A DNA stretch of 64,000 nucleotides from Streptomyces durocortorensis (GTDB lineage: Bacteria > Actinomycetota > Actinomycetes > Streptomycetales > Streptomycetaceae), in contig NZ_CP134500.1 in NCBI RefSeq assembly GCF_031760065.1, positions 5,828,001 through 5,892,000 of the forward strand, written 5' to 3'. The notes beneath the pieces are model-generated. The model did not search any database and was not told the DNA's origin. It worked only from the letters and a program-made list of their open reading frames with translations. This document shows positions 17,534 through 26,869 of this stretch, piece after piece. Position numbers and translations under genes: made by a program. Numbering within the stretch: the stretch's first letter is position 1; every line of letters begins with the position of its first letter.

Positions 17534-20500
17534 TCAGGCGCGCAGGCGCAGGCCTCTCGGGGTGGCGAGGAAACCGGCCGCCTCAAGGGTCCGGCCCAGC
17601 GGGGAGGTGAGGGAGGAGACGCCGTTAGTGCGCTCCACCGTGACGGTGCCCAGTGCTCCGGCGCGAGCTGAGGCAGCCAGCGCCTCCGCTGCCGCTCGCA
17701 GTGCGGGAGCGTCGGGGTCGGAGGGCCAGGCCAGGAGGGTCTTGCCGCCGCGTTCCATGTAGAGCGTGAGCTCGCCGTCGACGAGGACCACCAGCGCCCC
17801 CGCCTTGCGGCCCGGCTTGTGCCCCGCGCCATCCGGGGACTCCGGCCACGGCAGGGCTGCGCCATAGGCGTTGGCCGGGTCGGCGGCGGCGAGCACCAGG
17901 GCCTGGGGCGTGGCACCTGGGTCCCGGCGGTCGCGGGCCGTGGACGCCGCCCGCAGCCGGTCCACCGCCCCGTCCATCGCGAACTGGGCGGCCCCCAGCC
18001 CCTCCACCACATAGCCGCGCCGCGCCTGACCGCTGTCCTCGAAGGCGGCCAGGACGCGGTACGTCGCGGAGAAGCCGCCCTCCACCCCTTCGGCCTGCAC
18101 CGCGCCCCGGGTCACCACACCGTGCCGGTCGAGGAGCGTGCGGGCCAGGGCGTGGGCGCGGTGGGTCGGTTCCGGTTCGGCCGGGGGCAGCAGGGACCAG
18201 CGGCCGGAGACCGTCGGGGGGCCGGTGCGGGAGGCGGGGCGGGCGGCGGCGGTGAGCGAGCCGTAGCGCCCGCGCGGGACGCTGCGCCGGGAGCGGTGGG
18301 CGGTGGAGCCCGCCGTCCGGCCGGAGCCCAGGAGCGAGCGCAGCGGGGCGAGGGTGTCGTTGGTGAGCCGCCCGGACCAGGCCAGCTCCCACAGGGCGTC
18401 GGCCAGCTGCTGGTCCGTGCAGTCCGGGTGGGTGGTGGCCCGGATCTGGTCGGCGATCTGGCGGAGGAACAGGCCGTACCCACCGGACAGCGTGGTGAGC
18501 ACGGACTCGTGCAGCGCCGAGAGCTCCAGCGGGTGCGGCGCGGGCAGCAGCAGCGGTGCACTGTCGGCGAGATAGAGGGAGACCCAGCCGTCCTTGCCGG
18601 GCAGCGCCCCGGCACCGGCCCAGACGACTTCGCCGGTGGTTGTCAGCTCGTCGAGCATCGCAGGGGTGTAGCCCATGACCCGGCTCGGCAGGATCAGCTT
18701 CTCCAGCGCCGACGCGGGCACGGGCGCGCCCTGGAGCTGTTCGATCGCGCGGGCCAGCCCGTCGATGCCCCGCAGGCTGTTGGAGCCGAAGTGCTGCCAC
18801 TGCGGGAGGAAGGAGGCGAGGGCGGCGGGCGGCACGGGCTCCAGCTCTTGGCGCAGCGCGGCCAACGAACGGCGGCGGAGGCGGCGCAGCACGGTGGCGT
18901 CGCACCACTCCTGGCCGATGCCCGCCGGATGGAACTCGCCCTGGACGGTCCTGCCGGACGCCGCGAGCCGTTGCAGCGCGCCGTCCGTGACGGCGGTGCC
19001 GAGCCCGAAGCGCTCTGCGGCCCGGGCGGCGGTGAACGGGCCGTGCTTCCGGGCGAAGCGGGCGAGGAGGTCGCCGAGCGGGTCCTTCACCGGTTCGGTG
19101 AACGCCTCGGGCACTCCGACGGGCAGCGCGGTGCCCAGGGCGTCGCGCAGCCGCCCCGCGTCCTCGATCGCCGCCCAGTGGTCGGCCCCGGCGATCCGGA
19201 CCTGGATGGCCCGGCGGGCCGTTGCCAGCTGTGGCGCCCAGGCACGCTCGGCGCCCCGCTCGGCCAGCTCGGCGTCGGTGAGCGGGCCGAGCACCCGCAG
19301 CAGGTCCGCGACCCCCTCCACGTCCTTGACCCGCCGGTCGTCGGTGAGCCACTGGAGCTCCCGCTCCAGCTCGGTGAGAACTTCGGGGTCGAGCAGTTCG
19401 CGCAGCTCCGCCTGGCCCAGCAGCTCGGCGAGGAGATGGGAGTCCAAGGAGAGCGCGGCCGCCCGCCGCTCGGCGAGCGGTGAGTCGCCCTCGTACAGGA
19501 ACTGGGCGACGTAACCGAAGAGGAGCGAGCGGGCGAACGGTGAGGGCTCCTGGGTGGTCACCTCGACCAGCCGGACCCGGCGTGCCTCCAGGTCACCCAT
19601 CAGTTCCGTGAGCCCGGGGACGTCGAACACGTCCTGGAGGCATTCGCGGACGGCTTCCAGGACGATCGGGAACGAGCCGAACTCGGAGGCGACCTGGAGC
19701 AGCTGGGAGGCACGTTGGCGCTGTTGCCAGAGCGGGGTGCGCTTGCCGGGGGAGCGCCGGGGCAGCAGCAGGGCGCGCGCCGCACACTCGCGGAACCGGG
19801 CGGCGAACAGCGCGGAACCGCCCACCTGGTCGGTCACGATCTGCTGGACCTCGCCCTGATCGAAGACGACGTCTGCGGCCGCGACCGGCGGCTGGTCGCT
19901 GTCGTACGCCAGGGCCCCCGGCGGTGGGGCGTCACTTCCCACGTCCGAGGCGGGCGGCGTGTCGAAGTCGAGCAGGTCGAGGCCCATCAGGTCGGCGTCC
20001 GGCAGGCGCAGGACGATCCCGTCGTCGGCATGCATGACCTGGGCGTCCATTCCGTACCGCTCACCGAGGCGGGCGGAGAGGGCAAGCGCCCACGGGGCGT
20101 GCACCTGGGCGCCGAACGGGGAGTGCACGACGACCCGCCAGTCGCCCAGCTCGTCCCGGAACCGCTCGACCAGGATGGTCCGGTCGTCCGGGACGTGTCC
20201 GCAGGCCCGGCGCTGCTCGTCCAGATAGGCCACGATGTTGTCCGCGGCCCAGGCGTCGAGCCCGGCGGCCAGCAGCCGCAGCCGGGCGTCCTCCTCGGAC
20301 AGACCGCCGATCTCGCGGAGGAAGGCGCCCAGAGCCCGGCCGAGCTCCAGCGGGCGGCCCAGCTGGTCGCCCTTCCAGAACGGCAGCCGCCCCGGAACGC
20401 CCGGGGCGGGCGAGACGAGGACCCGGTCCCGGGTGATGTCCTCGATCCGCCAGGACGTCGTGCCCAGGGTGAAGACGTCACCCACCCGGGACTCGTAGAC

Positions 20501-22219
20501 CATCTCCTCGTCCAGCTCGCCCACTCGGCCGCCGCCCTTCTTCGGGTCGGCGCCCGCCAGGAAGACCCCGAAGAGCCCGCGGTCCGGAATGGTGCCGCCG
20601 GAGGTGACGGCGAGCCGCTGCGCGCCGGGGCGGCCCGTGACCGTACCGGCGACCCGGTCCCACACCACCCGGGGGCGCAGCTCCGCGAAGGCGTCGGAGG
20701 GATAGCGTCCCGCGAGCATGTCGAGCACGGAGGTGAACGCCGATTCGGGGAGCGAGGCGAACGGGGCGGCCCGCCGGACCAGGGCCAGCAGATCGTCGGC
20801 CTGCCAGCTGTCCAGGGCCACCATGGCGACCAGCTGCTGGGCCAGGACGTCCAGCGGATTGGACGGGATGCGCAGCGCCTCGATGGCCCCCTCGCGCATC
20901 CGCTCGGTGACCACGGCGGCCTGCACCAGGTCGCCTCGGTACTTCGGGAAGACCACACCGGTGGAGACCGCGCCCACCTGGTGCCCCGCCCGGCCCACGC
21001 GCTGGAGACCGGAGGCGACGGAGGGCGGGGACTCGACCTGGACCACCAGGTCGACCGCGCCCATGTCGATGCCCAGCTCCAGGCTGGAGGTGGCCACCAC
21101 GGCGGGCAGTCGGCCCGCCTTCAGGTCCTCCTCGACCTGGGAGCGCTGCTCCTTGGAGACGGAGCCGTGGTGCGCGCGGGCCAGCAGCGCGGGCGCGCCC
21201 TTGCCCGCCCCGGACTGGGCCATGATCTCCGCCGGGGCGGGCGCCTCCGGCAGAGAGGGGGCGGGGGCGTCGGGGTCGAAGGCGGTGCCGGTGGCCCGCT
21301 CGTACGCGATCTCGTTCAGCCGGTTGCACAGCCGCTCCGCCAGCCGTCGTGAGTTGGCGAAGACGATGGTGGAGCGGTGCGCCTGCACCAGGTCGGCGAT
21401 GCGCTCCTCGACATGCGGCCAGATCGAGGGCTTCTCCGCCTGCCCCGCGTCGCCGTCGGTGGCGGGGGAGCCGCCCAGCTCGCCCAGATCCTCGACCGGC
21501 ACGACCACCGACAGATCGAACTCCTTGGTGGACGGAGGCTGGACGATCTCCACCTTGCGCTGCGGCGAGATGAAGCGGGCCACCTCGTCGACCGGCCGGA
21601 CCGTCGCGGACAGGCCGACGCGCCGGGCGGGGCGGGGCAGCAGCTCGTCCAGGCGCTCCAGGGACAGAGCGAGATGGGCGCCGCGCTTCGTCCCTGCGAC
21701 CGCGTGCACCTCGTCGAGGATCACCGTCTCGACGCCGGCCAGCGCATCCCGGGCGGAGGACGTCAGCATCAGGAACAGCGACTCGGGCGTGGTGATCAGG
21801 ATGTCCGGCGGCCTGGTCACCATCGAGCGCCGCTCGGCGGGCGGGGTGTCGCCGGACCGAATCCCCACCCGGACCTCCGGCTCGGGGAGGCCGAGGCGCA
21901 CCGACTCCTGCCGGATGCCCGTCAGCGGGGAGCGGAGATTGCGTTCGACGTCGACCGCGAGCGCTTTGAGCGGGGACACGTACAGCACACGGCAGCGCTT
22001 CTTCGCCTCGGCGGGCGGTGGACCGGAGGCCAGCCGGTCCAGCGAGGCGAGAAACGCGGCCAGCGTCTTGCCGGAACCGGTCGGCGCGACAACCAGCACA
22101 TCGCTGCCCTCGCCGATGGCCCGCCAAGCGCCCTCCTGCGCGGCGGTGGGCGCGCTGAAGGCCCCGGCGAACCAGCTGCGGGTCGCGGGCGAGAACGAAT
22201 CGAGAGCGGAGCCGGTCAT
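17534..22219 (-). CDS. lhr: Lhr-family ATP-dependent DNA helicase
   Basis: A 1561-aa superfamily 2 helicase, full length for the large actinobacterial Lhr (3'-5' DNA translocase, RNA:DNA unwinding in mycobacterial homologues). The N-terminal core has Walker A APTGSGKT (about residues 34-41), the Lhr-specific DEVH box (VILDEVHAVAGTKRGAH), SATV and a second RecA domain with QRVGRAGHQ. Winged-helix and beta-barrel domains follow, then a long C-terminal region (900-1561). ATG 22219 (MTGSALDSF) is preferred: a RecA-NDp-like promoter lies immediately upstream and would start the transcript at this codon. The frame stays open to 22420, but that part crosses the promoter. Confidence 0.92.
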   Translation of the reverse strand: MTGSALDSFSPATRSWFAGAFSAPTAAQEGAWRAIGEGSDVLVVAPTGSGKTLAAFLASLDRLASGPPPAEAKKRCRVLYVSPLKALAVDVERNLRSPLTGIRQESVRLGLPEPEVRVGIRSGDTPPAERRSMVTRPPDILITTPESLFLMLTSSARDALAGVETVILDEVHAVAGTKRGAHLALSLERLDELLPRPARRVGLSATVRPVDEVARFISPQRKVEIVQPPSTKEFDLSVVVPVEDLGELGGSPATDGDAGQAEKPSIWPHVEERIADLVQAHRSTIVFANSRRLAERLCNRLNEIAYERATGTAFDPDAPAPSLPEAPAPAEIMAQSGAGKGAPALLARAHHGSVSKEQRSQVEEDLKAGRLPAVVATSSLELGIDMGAVDLVVQVESPPSVASGLQRVGRAGHQVGAVSTGVVFPKYRGDLVQAAVVTERMREGAIEALRIPSNPLDVLAQQLVAMVALDSWQADDLLALVRRAAPFASLPESAFTSVLDMLAGRYPSDAFAELRPRVVWDRVAGTVTGRPGAQRLAVTSGGTIPDRGLFGVFLAGADPKKGGGRVGELDEEMVYESRVGDVFTLGTTSWRIEDITRDRVLVSPAPGVPGRLPFWKGDQLGRPLELGRALGAFLREIGGLSEEDARLRLLAAGLDAWAADNIVAYLDEQRRACGHVPDDRTILVERFRDELGDWRVVVHSPFGAQVHAPWALALSARLGERYGMDAQVMHADDGIVLRLPDADLMGLDLLDFDTPPASDVGSDAPPPGALAYDSDQPPVAAADVVFDQGEVQQIVTDQVGGSALFAARFRECAARALLLPRRSPGKRTPLWQQRQRASQLLQVASEFGSFPIVLEAVRECLQDVFDVPGLTELMGDLEARRVRLVEVTTQEPSPFARSLLFGYVAQFLYEGDSPLAERRAAALSLDSHLLAELLGQAELRELLDPEVLTELERELQWLTDDRRVKDVEGVADLLRVLGPLTDAELAERGAERAWAPQLATARRAIQVRIAGADHWAAIEDAGRLRDALGTALPVGVPEAFTEPVKDPLGDLLARFARKHGPFTAARAAERFGLGTAVTDGALQRLAASGRTVQGEFHPAGIGQEWCDATVLRRLRRRSLAALRQELEPVPPAALASFLPQWQHFGSNSLRGIDGLARAIEQLQGAPVPASALEKLILPSRVMGYTPAMLDELTTTGEVVWAGAGALPGKDGWVSLYLADSAPLLLPAPHPLELSALHESVLTTLSGGYGLFLRQIADQIRATTHPDCTDQQLADALWELAWSGRLTNDTLAPLRSLLGSGRTAGSTAHRSRRSVPRGRYGSLTAAARPASRTGPPTVSGRWSLLPPAEPEPTHRAHALARTLLDRHGVVTRGAVQAEGVEGGFSATYRVLAAFEDSGQARRGYVVEGLGAAQFAMDGAVDRLRAASTARDRRDPGATPQALVLAAADPANAYGAALPWPESPDGAGHKPGRKAGALVVLVDGELTLYMERGGKTLLAWPSDPDAPALRAAAEALAASARAGALGTVTVERTNGVSSLTSPLGRTLEAAGFLATPRGLRLRA

Positions 22220-22226
22220 GTCCCCC

Positions 22227-22249
22227 ATCGTGCACCCCGCCACTGACAA
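22227..22249 (-). promoter_or_regulatory. RecA-NDp-like DNA-damage promoter of lhr
   Basis: On the minus strand TTGTCAGTG (22249-22241), eight bases, then CACGAT (22232-22227). The upstream element is identical to the one at recA and dinG; the -10 keeps only the second A and the last T of TANNNT. Transcription would begin near ATG 22219. Confidence 0.65.
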
Positions 22250-22322
22250 CGGGCCGGTGAACCGCTGCCCCGACGCCCGCTCGGCTCCTGCCGCACGCCC
22301 GGGACCTGCGAGAATGGCTGAC

Positions 22323-23186
22323 ATGGCGGGAGCGGACGGTACGGAGGAATGGGCGAGGCACTGGCAGTACGCCGAGCTGCCCGACCTTGATCTGCTGCGT
22401 GCCCGGTACGTCCGCCACACCTTCCCCCGGCACAGTCACGAGGGGTACGTGTTCGGAGCGGTCACGCGCGGGGTGGAGGACGTGGGGTTGCCGGGCGGCA
22501 CGGTCCACGCGGTGCCCGGCACCGTCGTCATGATCAACCCGGAGGTTCCGCACACCGCCCGTTCCGGATCGCCCGAGGGCTGGGTGTACGCCACGCTCTA
22601 TCCCTCGGCCCGGGTCGTCAACGACATCGCGGCCGAGGTGACGTCCCTGCGCGGCACAGTCGGTTTCGCCGAGACTCGTGCAACCGACCCCCATGCCTCC
22701 CGGCTGATCGGCGAGGTGCACCGGGCCGCCGAGGAGGGCAACGCGCTGGCCGCCGACAGTCTGCTGCGGGTCCTGGTCGTCCGGCTCCTCAGTCGGCACG
22801 GCAGCCCGCTGCCCCGTCCGACTGCGCACGCCGGGGGCGCGCGTGACGCCGCGCGTGCCCGTGCCGTGCTGGAAGAACGCATGGCCGCTCCGCCCACGCT
22901 GGAGGCGCTCGCGGCCGAGCTGGGCACCGGCACGTTCGCGCTGCTGAGGGCCTTCAAGAAGGAATTCGGGATGCCGCCGCACACCTGGCTCACCGACGCC
23001 CGGGTGCGCAGGGCCCGCCGCCTCCTGGACACGGGCGTCGCCCCCGCCGAGGCCGCGACAGCCGTCGGCTTCACCGATCAGCCGCACCTCAACCGGCACT
23101 TCACCCGGATCGTGGGGGTGCCGCCCGGCGCGTACCGGCGGGAGCGTGCAAGAACGTACAAGACCGGGCCTCGCCAGTCCCCGTAG
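22323..23186 (+). CDS. AraC-family transcriptional regulator
   Basis: A 287-aa regulator with an N-terminal cupin-like sensor (HSHEGYVFGAV, about residue 38) and a C-terminal pair of AraC helix-turn-helices (about 185-280: LEALAAELGTGTFALLRAFKKEFG and AAAVGFTDQPHLNRHF). Start ATG 22323 is used; ATG 22314 would add three residues. It is divergent from lhr with under 110 bp between them. The azlC gene starts 10 bp after its stop, so it most likely controls the azlCD exporter in response to an amino acid or related ligand, the usual pairing for this family. Confidence 0.88.
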   Translation: MAGADGTEEWARHWQYAELPDLDLLRARYVRHTFPRHSHEGYVFGAVTRGVEDVGLPGGTVHAVPGTVVMINPEVPHTARSGSPEGWVYATLYPSARVVNDIAAEVTSLRGTVGFAETRATDPHASRLIGEVHRAAEEGNALAADSLLRVLVVRLLSRHGSPLPRPTAHAGGARDAARARAVLEERMAAPPTLEALAAELGTGTFALLRAFKKEFGMPPHTWLTDARVRRARRLLDTGVAPAEAATAVGFTDQPHLNRHFTRIVGVPPGAYRRERARTYKTGPRQSP

Positions 23187-23196
23187 CGTGCCGGGC

Positions 23197-24048
23197 GTGG
23201 CAGAACAGACAGCACCCCCAGAGTGCACCGGCGCGACCGGTGCCATAGCCGCCGAACCACCCGGCCCGACGCCCGACGTCCTGGCGGCCGGGTACGGCAC
23301 GGCTCACCGGCCCGATGAGGCCGACGTCCAGGCCGACAAGCCCGACGCGGCCGTCGTCCGGGACGCGCTCGGCGTCGGTATCGCCGTCGGGCTCTCCGGC
23401 TTCGCCTTCGGAGTCACCGCCGCCGGGTCCGGGCTCAGCCTGCTCCAGACCTGCGCGCTGAGCCTCCTCGTCTTCACCGGCGCCTCGCAGTTCGCCCTGG
23501 TCGGCGCACTCGCCGCGGGCGGCAACCCCTATACGGCCGCGGCCGGCGCGTTCTTCCTCGGTGTCCGGAACGCCTTCTACGGCCTGCGGCTCTCGCAACT
23601 GCTCGCGTTTCCCCGCGCGGTGCGGCCCTTCGCCGCCCACTGGGTGATCGACGAGACGACCGCGGTCACCCTGCCACAGCCCACCCGGCGTGCCGCGCGC
23701 ATCGGCTTCACGGTCACCGGGCTCACCCTGTACGTCCTGTGGAACCTCACCACGCTGATCGGAGCACTCGGGGCGGGCGCCCTGGGCGACACGGGCGCCT
23801 GGGGGCTGGACGCGGCGAGTCCCGCGGTGTTCCTCGCGCTGCTCGCGCCGATGCTCAGGAGCGCCGTCGAACGCGTCACGGCGGGGTTGGCCGTCGTCCT
23901 GGCGCTCGGCCTGCTGCCGGTCCTGCCCGCGGGCGTTCCGGTGCTCCTGTCCGCACTCGCCGCTCCCGTCGTCCTCTTCCTCATGGGGCGCGGCAAGTGG
24001 CCGACGCCCACGACGAACGGCACCGACGCCACCGGAGAACGCCGATGA
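23197..24048 (+). CDS. azlC: AzlC-family branched-chain amino acid exporter, large subunit
   Basis: A 283-aa membrane protein of the AzlC/YgaZ family, the large subunit of a two-gene exporter for branched-chain amino acids and analogues. A soluble N-terminal extension of about 65 residues precedes the core. The core opens AVVRDALGVGIAVGLSGFAFG and contains FTGASQFALVG and FFLGVRNAFYG, the conserved family segments, within about six to seven membrane helices. GTG 23197 lacks a ribosome site but has TAGCGT seven bases upstream, suggesting a leaderless message. Its stop overlaps the azlD start. Confidence 0.88.
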   Translation: MAEQTAPPECTGATGAIAAEPPGPTPDVLAAGYGTAHRPDEADVQADKPDAAVVRDALGVGIAVGLSGFAFGVTAAGSGLSLLQTCALSLLVFTGASQFALVGALAAGGNPYTAAAGAFFLGVRNAFYGLRLSQLLAFPRAVRPFAAHWVIDETTAVTLPQPTRRAARIGFTVTGLTLYVLWNLTTLIGALGAGALGDTGAWGLDAASPAVFLALLAPMLRSAVERVTAGLAVVLALGLLPVLPAGVPVLLSALAAPVVLFLMGRGKWPTPTTNGTDATGERR

Positions 24049-24350
24049 CCATCTGGATCGCCATCGGACTGACCACCGTCGGCTGCTACGTCGCCAAACT
24101 CCTCGGGCTGCTGGTGCCCGCAGGCGCCCTGGAGCGGCCGCTCGTCCAGCGGATGGCCGCACTGCTCCCGGTGGCGCTGCTGGCCGGGCTCACAGCGCAG
24201 CAGACCTTCGGGACCGGCGAGGAGCTGGCCCTCGACGCCCGGGCCGCCGGGCTCGCCGCCGCCGCCCTCGCCCTGGTGCTGCGCGCTCACTTCCTGGTCG
24301 TCGTCGCCTCCGCCGTGGTCGTGACGGCCGTCGTACGCGCGCTGGGCTGA
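24045..24350 (+). CDS. azlD: AzlD-family exporter small subunit
   Basis: A 101-aa hydrophobic protein with three to four membrane helices (about residues 3-25, 40-58, 66-98), the size and pattern of AzlD/YgaH, which pairs with AzlC. ATG 24045 overlaps the azlC stop (ATGA), coupling the subunits. It converges on the minus-strand gene at 24355 with only four bases between the stops. Confidence 0.88.
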   Translation: MTIWIAIGLTTVGCYVAKLLGLLVPAGALERPLVQRMAALLPVALLAGLTAQQTFGTGEELALDARAAGLAAAALALVLRAHFLVVVASAVVVTAVVRALG

Positions 24351-24354
24351 GGGC

Positions 24355-25269
24355 TCAGCCGAGCCCGCGGCCGTACGCGCGGAGTGTGTCCAACGCCCTG
24401 AGTGTCACCAGGGGGCGTCCTTCCAGCGCGGTTCCCGGCGCCCACTGCCGCCAGTTCACGGGCCAGCCGCCGTCGTCCTGCTGCTGGGCGGACAGATGGT
24501 CGAGCGAGCGTCCCAGTTCCGCGTCCGTGAACCAGCGGCGAGCCAGCGATCCGGGCGTACGGGCGTAGTCGTGCGGGAAGTGGAGCTCCCCCGGTGCGTA
24601 GCCCGCCGCCACCGGATACTCGGCCCGGCGCCCCGGATCGAGCACCGCGAGCCGCTGTTCGCGCACCAGCCGACCGAGCCGGTCGGCCGCCACCTCGGCG
24701 CGGGCCCGGTCCGGGGCGCCGTCCAGAAAGGCGACCGCCGCCTCGATCTCGTAGGGGTGGGACTGTTCCAGGGCATCGACTGCGCTCCAGCAGAAATCCG
24801 TCGCCCGGAACAGCCAGGCGTGCCACACCTGATTGCGGTGCAGCAGCCCGACGACCGGACCGGTCGCCAACAGCTCCGCCGGCGGATCGTCGACGATAGG
24901 GATGAACGGTGCCGCGGGATACCCCCGCTGTGAAGGGAGCAGCGCGGGTAACGCCCCCTCTTTGGTGGACACCTCGGTCAGATAGCGGCAGATTCGCTCC
25001 ACCCGCGGTCCATTGCAGCGGTCGATCGAGTCAAGAACGCTCAGGGCGTGGGCGGTGTGCAGGGGCTGGCTGACCGGACCACGCAGGTCGGGCTCCAGCG
25101 CGTGACCGTAACCGCCGTCCTCGTTCAGATAGGCGGTCAGGGCCGTTTCGACGGCGTCGGGATCTCCGCCCAGAAAACCATGGGCGAACCTCCGCTGTTC
25201 GAGGACGCGCGCCGTCAGCCAGATGAACTGCTCGGCGCGGGCGAGGGGGTCTGATCCGGTTCCAGCCAT
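24355..25269 (-). CDS. Hypothetical protein, prenyltransferase/terpene-cyclase-like fold
   Basis: A 304-aa protein of unknown function. It contains repeated helical motifs of the squalene-oxidase/prenyltransferase alpha-toroid kind: NEDGGYGHALEPD (residues about 50-62) and QQQDDGGWPVNWRQW near the C terminus, both QxxDGGW-like. No DXDD cyclase motif is apparent, so catalysis is not claimed. ATG 25269 (MAGTGSD) is preferred over the upstream start at 25305; on its strand TACGGT lies six bases before it, suggesting a leaderless message. Confidence 0.65.
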   Translation of the reverse strand: MAGTGSDPLARAEQFIWLTARVLEQRRFAHGFLGGDPDAVETALTAYLNEDGGYGHALEPDLRGPVSQPLHTAHALSVLDSIDRCNGPRVERICRYLTEVSTKEGALPALLPSQRGYPAAPFIPIVDDPPAELLATGPVVGLLHRNQVWHAWLFRATDFCWSAVDALEQSHPYEIEAAVAFLDGAPDRARAEVAADRLGRLVREQRLAVLDPGRRAEYPVAAGYAPGELHFPHDYARTPGSLARRWFTDAELGRSLDHLSAQQQDDGGWPVNWRQWAPGTALEGRPLVTLRALDTLRAYGRGLG

Positions 25270-25349
25270 GGAGCGACCGTAGAACGGAAAGAGGGCCCGG
25301 CACATGCCACGCGGACGGGCTGCACTCTCAGGAGCGCGATACTGATGTC

Positions 25350-25544
25350 ATGCGGTTGACGATTTTCTGGGAGCGGATGGCGGACCACTTCGGTGCGGCG
25401 TACTCGGACTCCTTCGCCCGTGACCATGTGATGGCCGAGCTCGGCGGCCGTACGGTGCATCAGGCCCTGAACGCCGGCTGGGACGCCAAGGACGTCTGGC
25501 GCGGAGTCTGCGCCGCCATGGACGTGCCCGCGGACAAACGCTGA
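25350..25544 (+). CDS. DUF3046 family protein
   Basis: A 64-aa acidic protein starting MRLTIFWERMADHFG and containing VMAELGGRTVHQALNAGW and VWRGVCAAMDVP, the signature of DUF3046. Members are found next to recA across actinobacteria (Rv2738c in M. tuberculosis), as here, but the function is unknown. Confidence 0.88.
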   Translation: MRLTIFWERMADHFGAAYSDSFARDHVMAELGGRTVHQALNAGWDAKDVWRGVCAAMDVPADKR

Positions 25545-25613
25545 CCTCCAAGCGCTGACCTCCGGAATGGGGCGAGGCCGGCGCTGACTCCGGAATCGGG
25601 GCAGGGAGTTCCG

Positions 25614-25636
25614 CTGTCAGTGGCGTAGGCGAGACT
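25614..25636 (+). promoter_or_regulatory. RecA-NDp-like promoter of PerM-family gene
   Basis: CTGTCAGTG (25614-25622), eight bases, then GAGACT (25631-25636). The TGTCAGTG core is exact; the -10 keeps A2 and T6 of TANNNT. Six bases separate it from GTG 25643, predicting a leaderless transcript. Confidence 0.6.
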
Positions 25637-25642
25637 TGTCCC

Positions 25643-26866
25643 GTGTCAGCGACAGACGAGACCGTCCCGACCCAGCAGCCCGCCCCGCCGTCCGTCCCGC
25701 CGGCCGCGCCACCCGCGCCGCCGTCCGGCGCGGCCCGCATGCCCGGCTGGCTGCCGCGCGCGATGGTCCTGGCCCTCGCGCTGTACGCCTGTTTCCAGCT
25801 CGGCAGCTGGGCGTTCGACCAGCTCATCGGGTTGCTGACGAACGTGCTGATCGCCTTCTTCCTCGCACTCGCCATCGAGCCCGCGGTGGGCCGGATGTCG
25901 GCGCGCGGCATACGGCGCGGACTGGCCACGTTCCTGGTCTTCCTCGGCCTGCTGATCTTCGGCATCGGGTTCGTCGTGCTGCTGGGGTCGATGCTCGCGG
26001 GCCAGATCCTCGACATGGTCGACGACTTCCCCAAGTACATCGACTCGGTGATCAACTGGGTCAACCAGACCTTCCGCACGGAGCTCTCCCGGGTCGAGGT
26101 CCAGGACAGCCTGCTGCACTCCGACTGGCTCCAGAAGTACGTCCAGAACAGCGCCACCGGTGTCCTGGACGTCTCCACCACGGTCCTAGGCGGGCTGTTC
26201 CGGCTGCTGACGATCTTCCTGTTCTCCTTCTACTTCGCGGCCGACGGCCCCCGGCTGCGTCGCGCCCTGTGCTCCGTACTGCCGCCCGCCCGGCAGACCG
26301 AAGTCCTGCGCGCCTGGGAGATCGCGGTCGACAAGACCGGCGGCTACATCTACTCCCGCGGCCTGATGGCGCTCATCTCCGGCGTCGCGCACTACATCCT
26401 GCTGGTGATCCTCGGAGTGCCCTACGCCCCTGCGCTCGCGGTCTGGGTCGGCCTCGTCTCGCAGTTCATCCCCACCATCGGCACCTATCTGGCGGGCGCC
26501 CTGCCGATGCTGATCGCCTTCACCGTCGACCCCTGGTACGCGGTGTGGGTGCTCGGGTTCGTCGTCGTGTACCAGCAGTTCGAGAACTATGTCCTCCAGC
26601 CGAAGCTGACCGCGAAGACCGTCGACATCCACCCCGCGGTCGCCTTCGGCTCGGTCATCGCCGGGACGGCCCTGCTGGGCGCGATCGGCGCGCTGATCGC
26701 CATTCCCGCCGTCGCCACGCTCCAGGCGTTCCTCGGCGCCTATGTGAAGCGGTACGACGTCACCGACGACCCCAGGATGCACGACGGCCCCCGCTCCCGG
26801 AGCGGGGCGCCGGTCCTCACCCGGATACGCCGGACGCTCGGAGGCCCCGGGCGGGCGGGCGGCTGA
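25643..26866 (+). CDS. PerM / AI-2E family membrane transporter
   Basis: A 407-aa integral membrane protein of the PerM (AI-2E transporter-like) family. A Pro/Ala-rich cytoplasmic N terminus (1-38) is followed by about seven to eight membrane helices, with the amphipathic segment and soluble loop (about 110-170) usual for the family. The conserved late motif is present (FIPTIGTYLAGALPML, then YQQFENYVLQPKL and HPAVAFGSVIAGTALLG). Substrates of actinobacterial members are unknown; the autoinducer-2 label comes from E. coli. GTG 25643 sits exactly where a damage-type promoter would start transcription, and the gene lies between the DUF3046 gene and the recA region. Confidence 0.87.
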   Translation: MSATDETVPTQQPAPPSVPPAAPPAPPSGAARMPGWLPRAMVLALALYACFQLGSWAFDQLIGLLTNVLIAFFLALAIEPAVGRMSARGIRRGLATFLVFLGLLIFGIGFVVLLGSMLAGQILDMVDDFPKYIDSVINWVNQTFRTELSRVEVQDSLLHSDWLQKYVQNSATGVLDVSTTVLGGLFRLLTIFLFSFYFAADGPRLRRALCSVLPPARQTEVLRAWEIAVDKTGGYIYSRGLMALISGVAHYILLVILGVPYAPALAVWVGLVSQFIPTIGTYLAGALPMLIAFTVDPWYAVWVLGFVVVYQQFENYVLQPKLTAKTVDIHPAVAFGSVIAGTALLGAIGALIAIPAVATLQAFLGAYVKRYDVTDDPRMHDGPRSRSGAPVLTRIRRTLGGPGRAGG

Positions 26867-26869
26867 GAC

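Noticed and set aside
17268..17762. Plus-strand frames across the repeat array, repetitive in Arg, Cys and Ala
   Set aside because: The 16-bp unit is not codon-periodic and all three frames are open by composition; no start signal is convincing.
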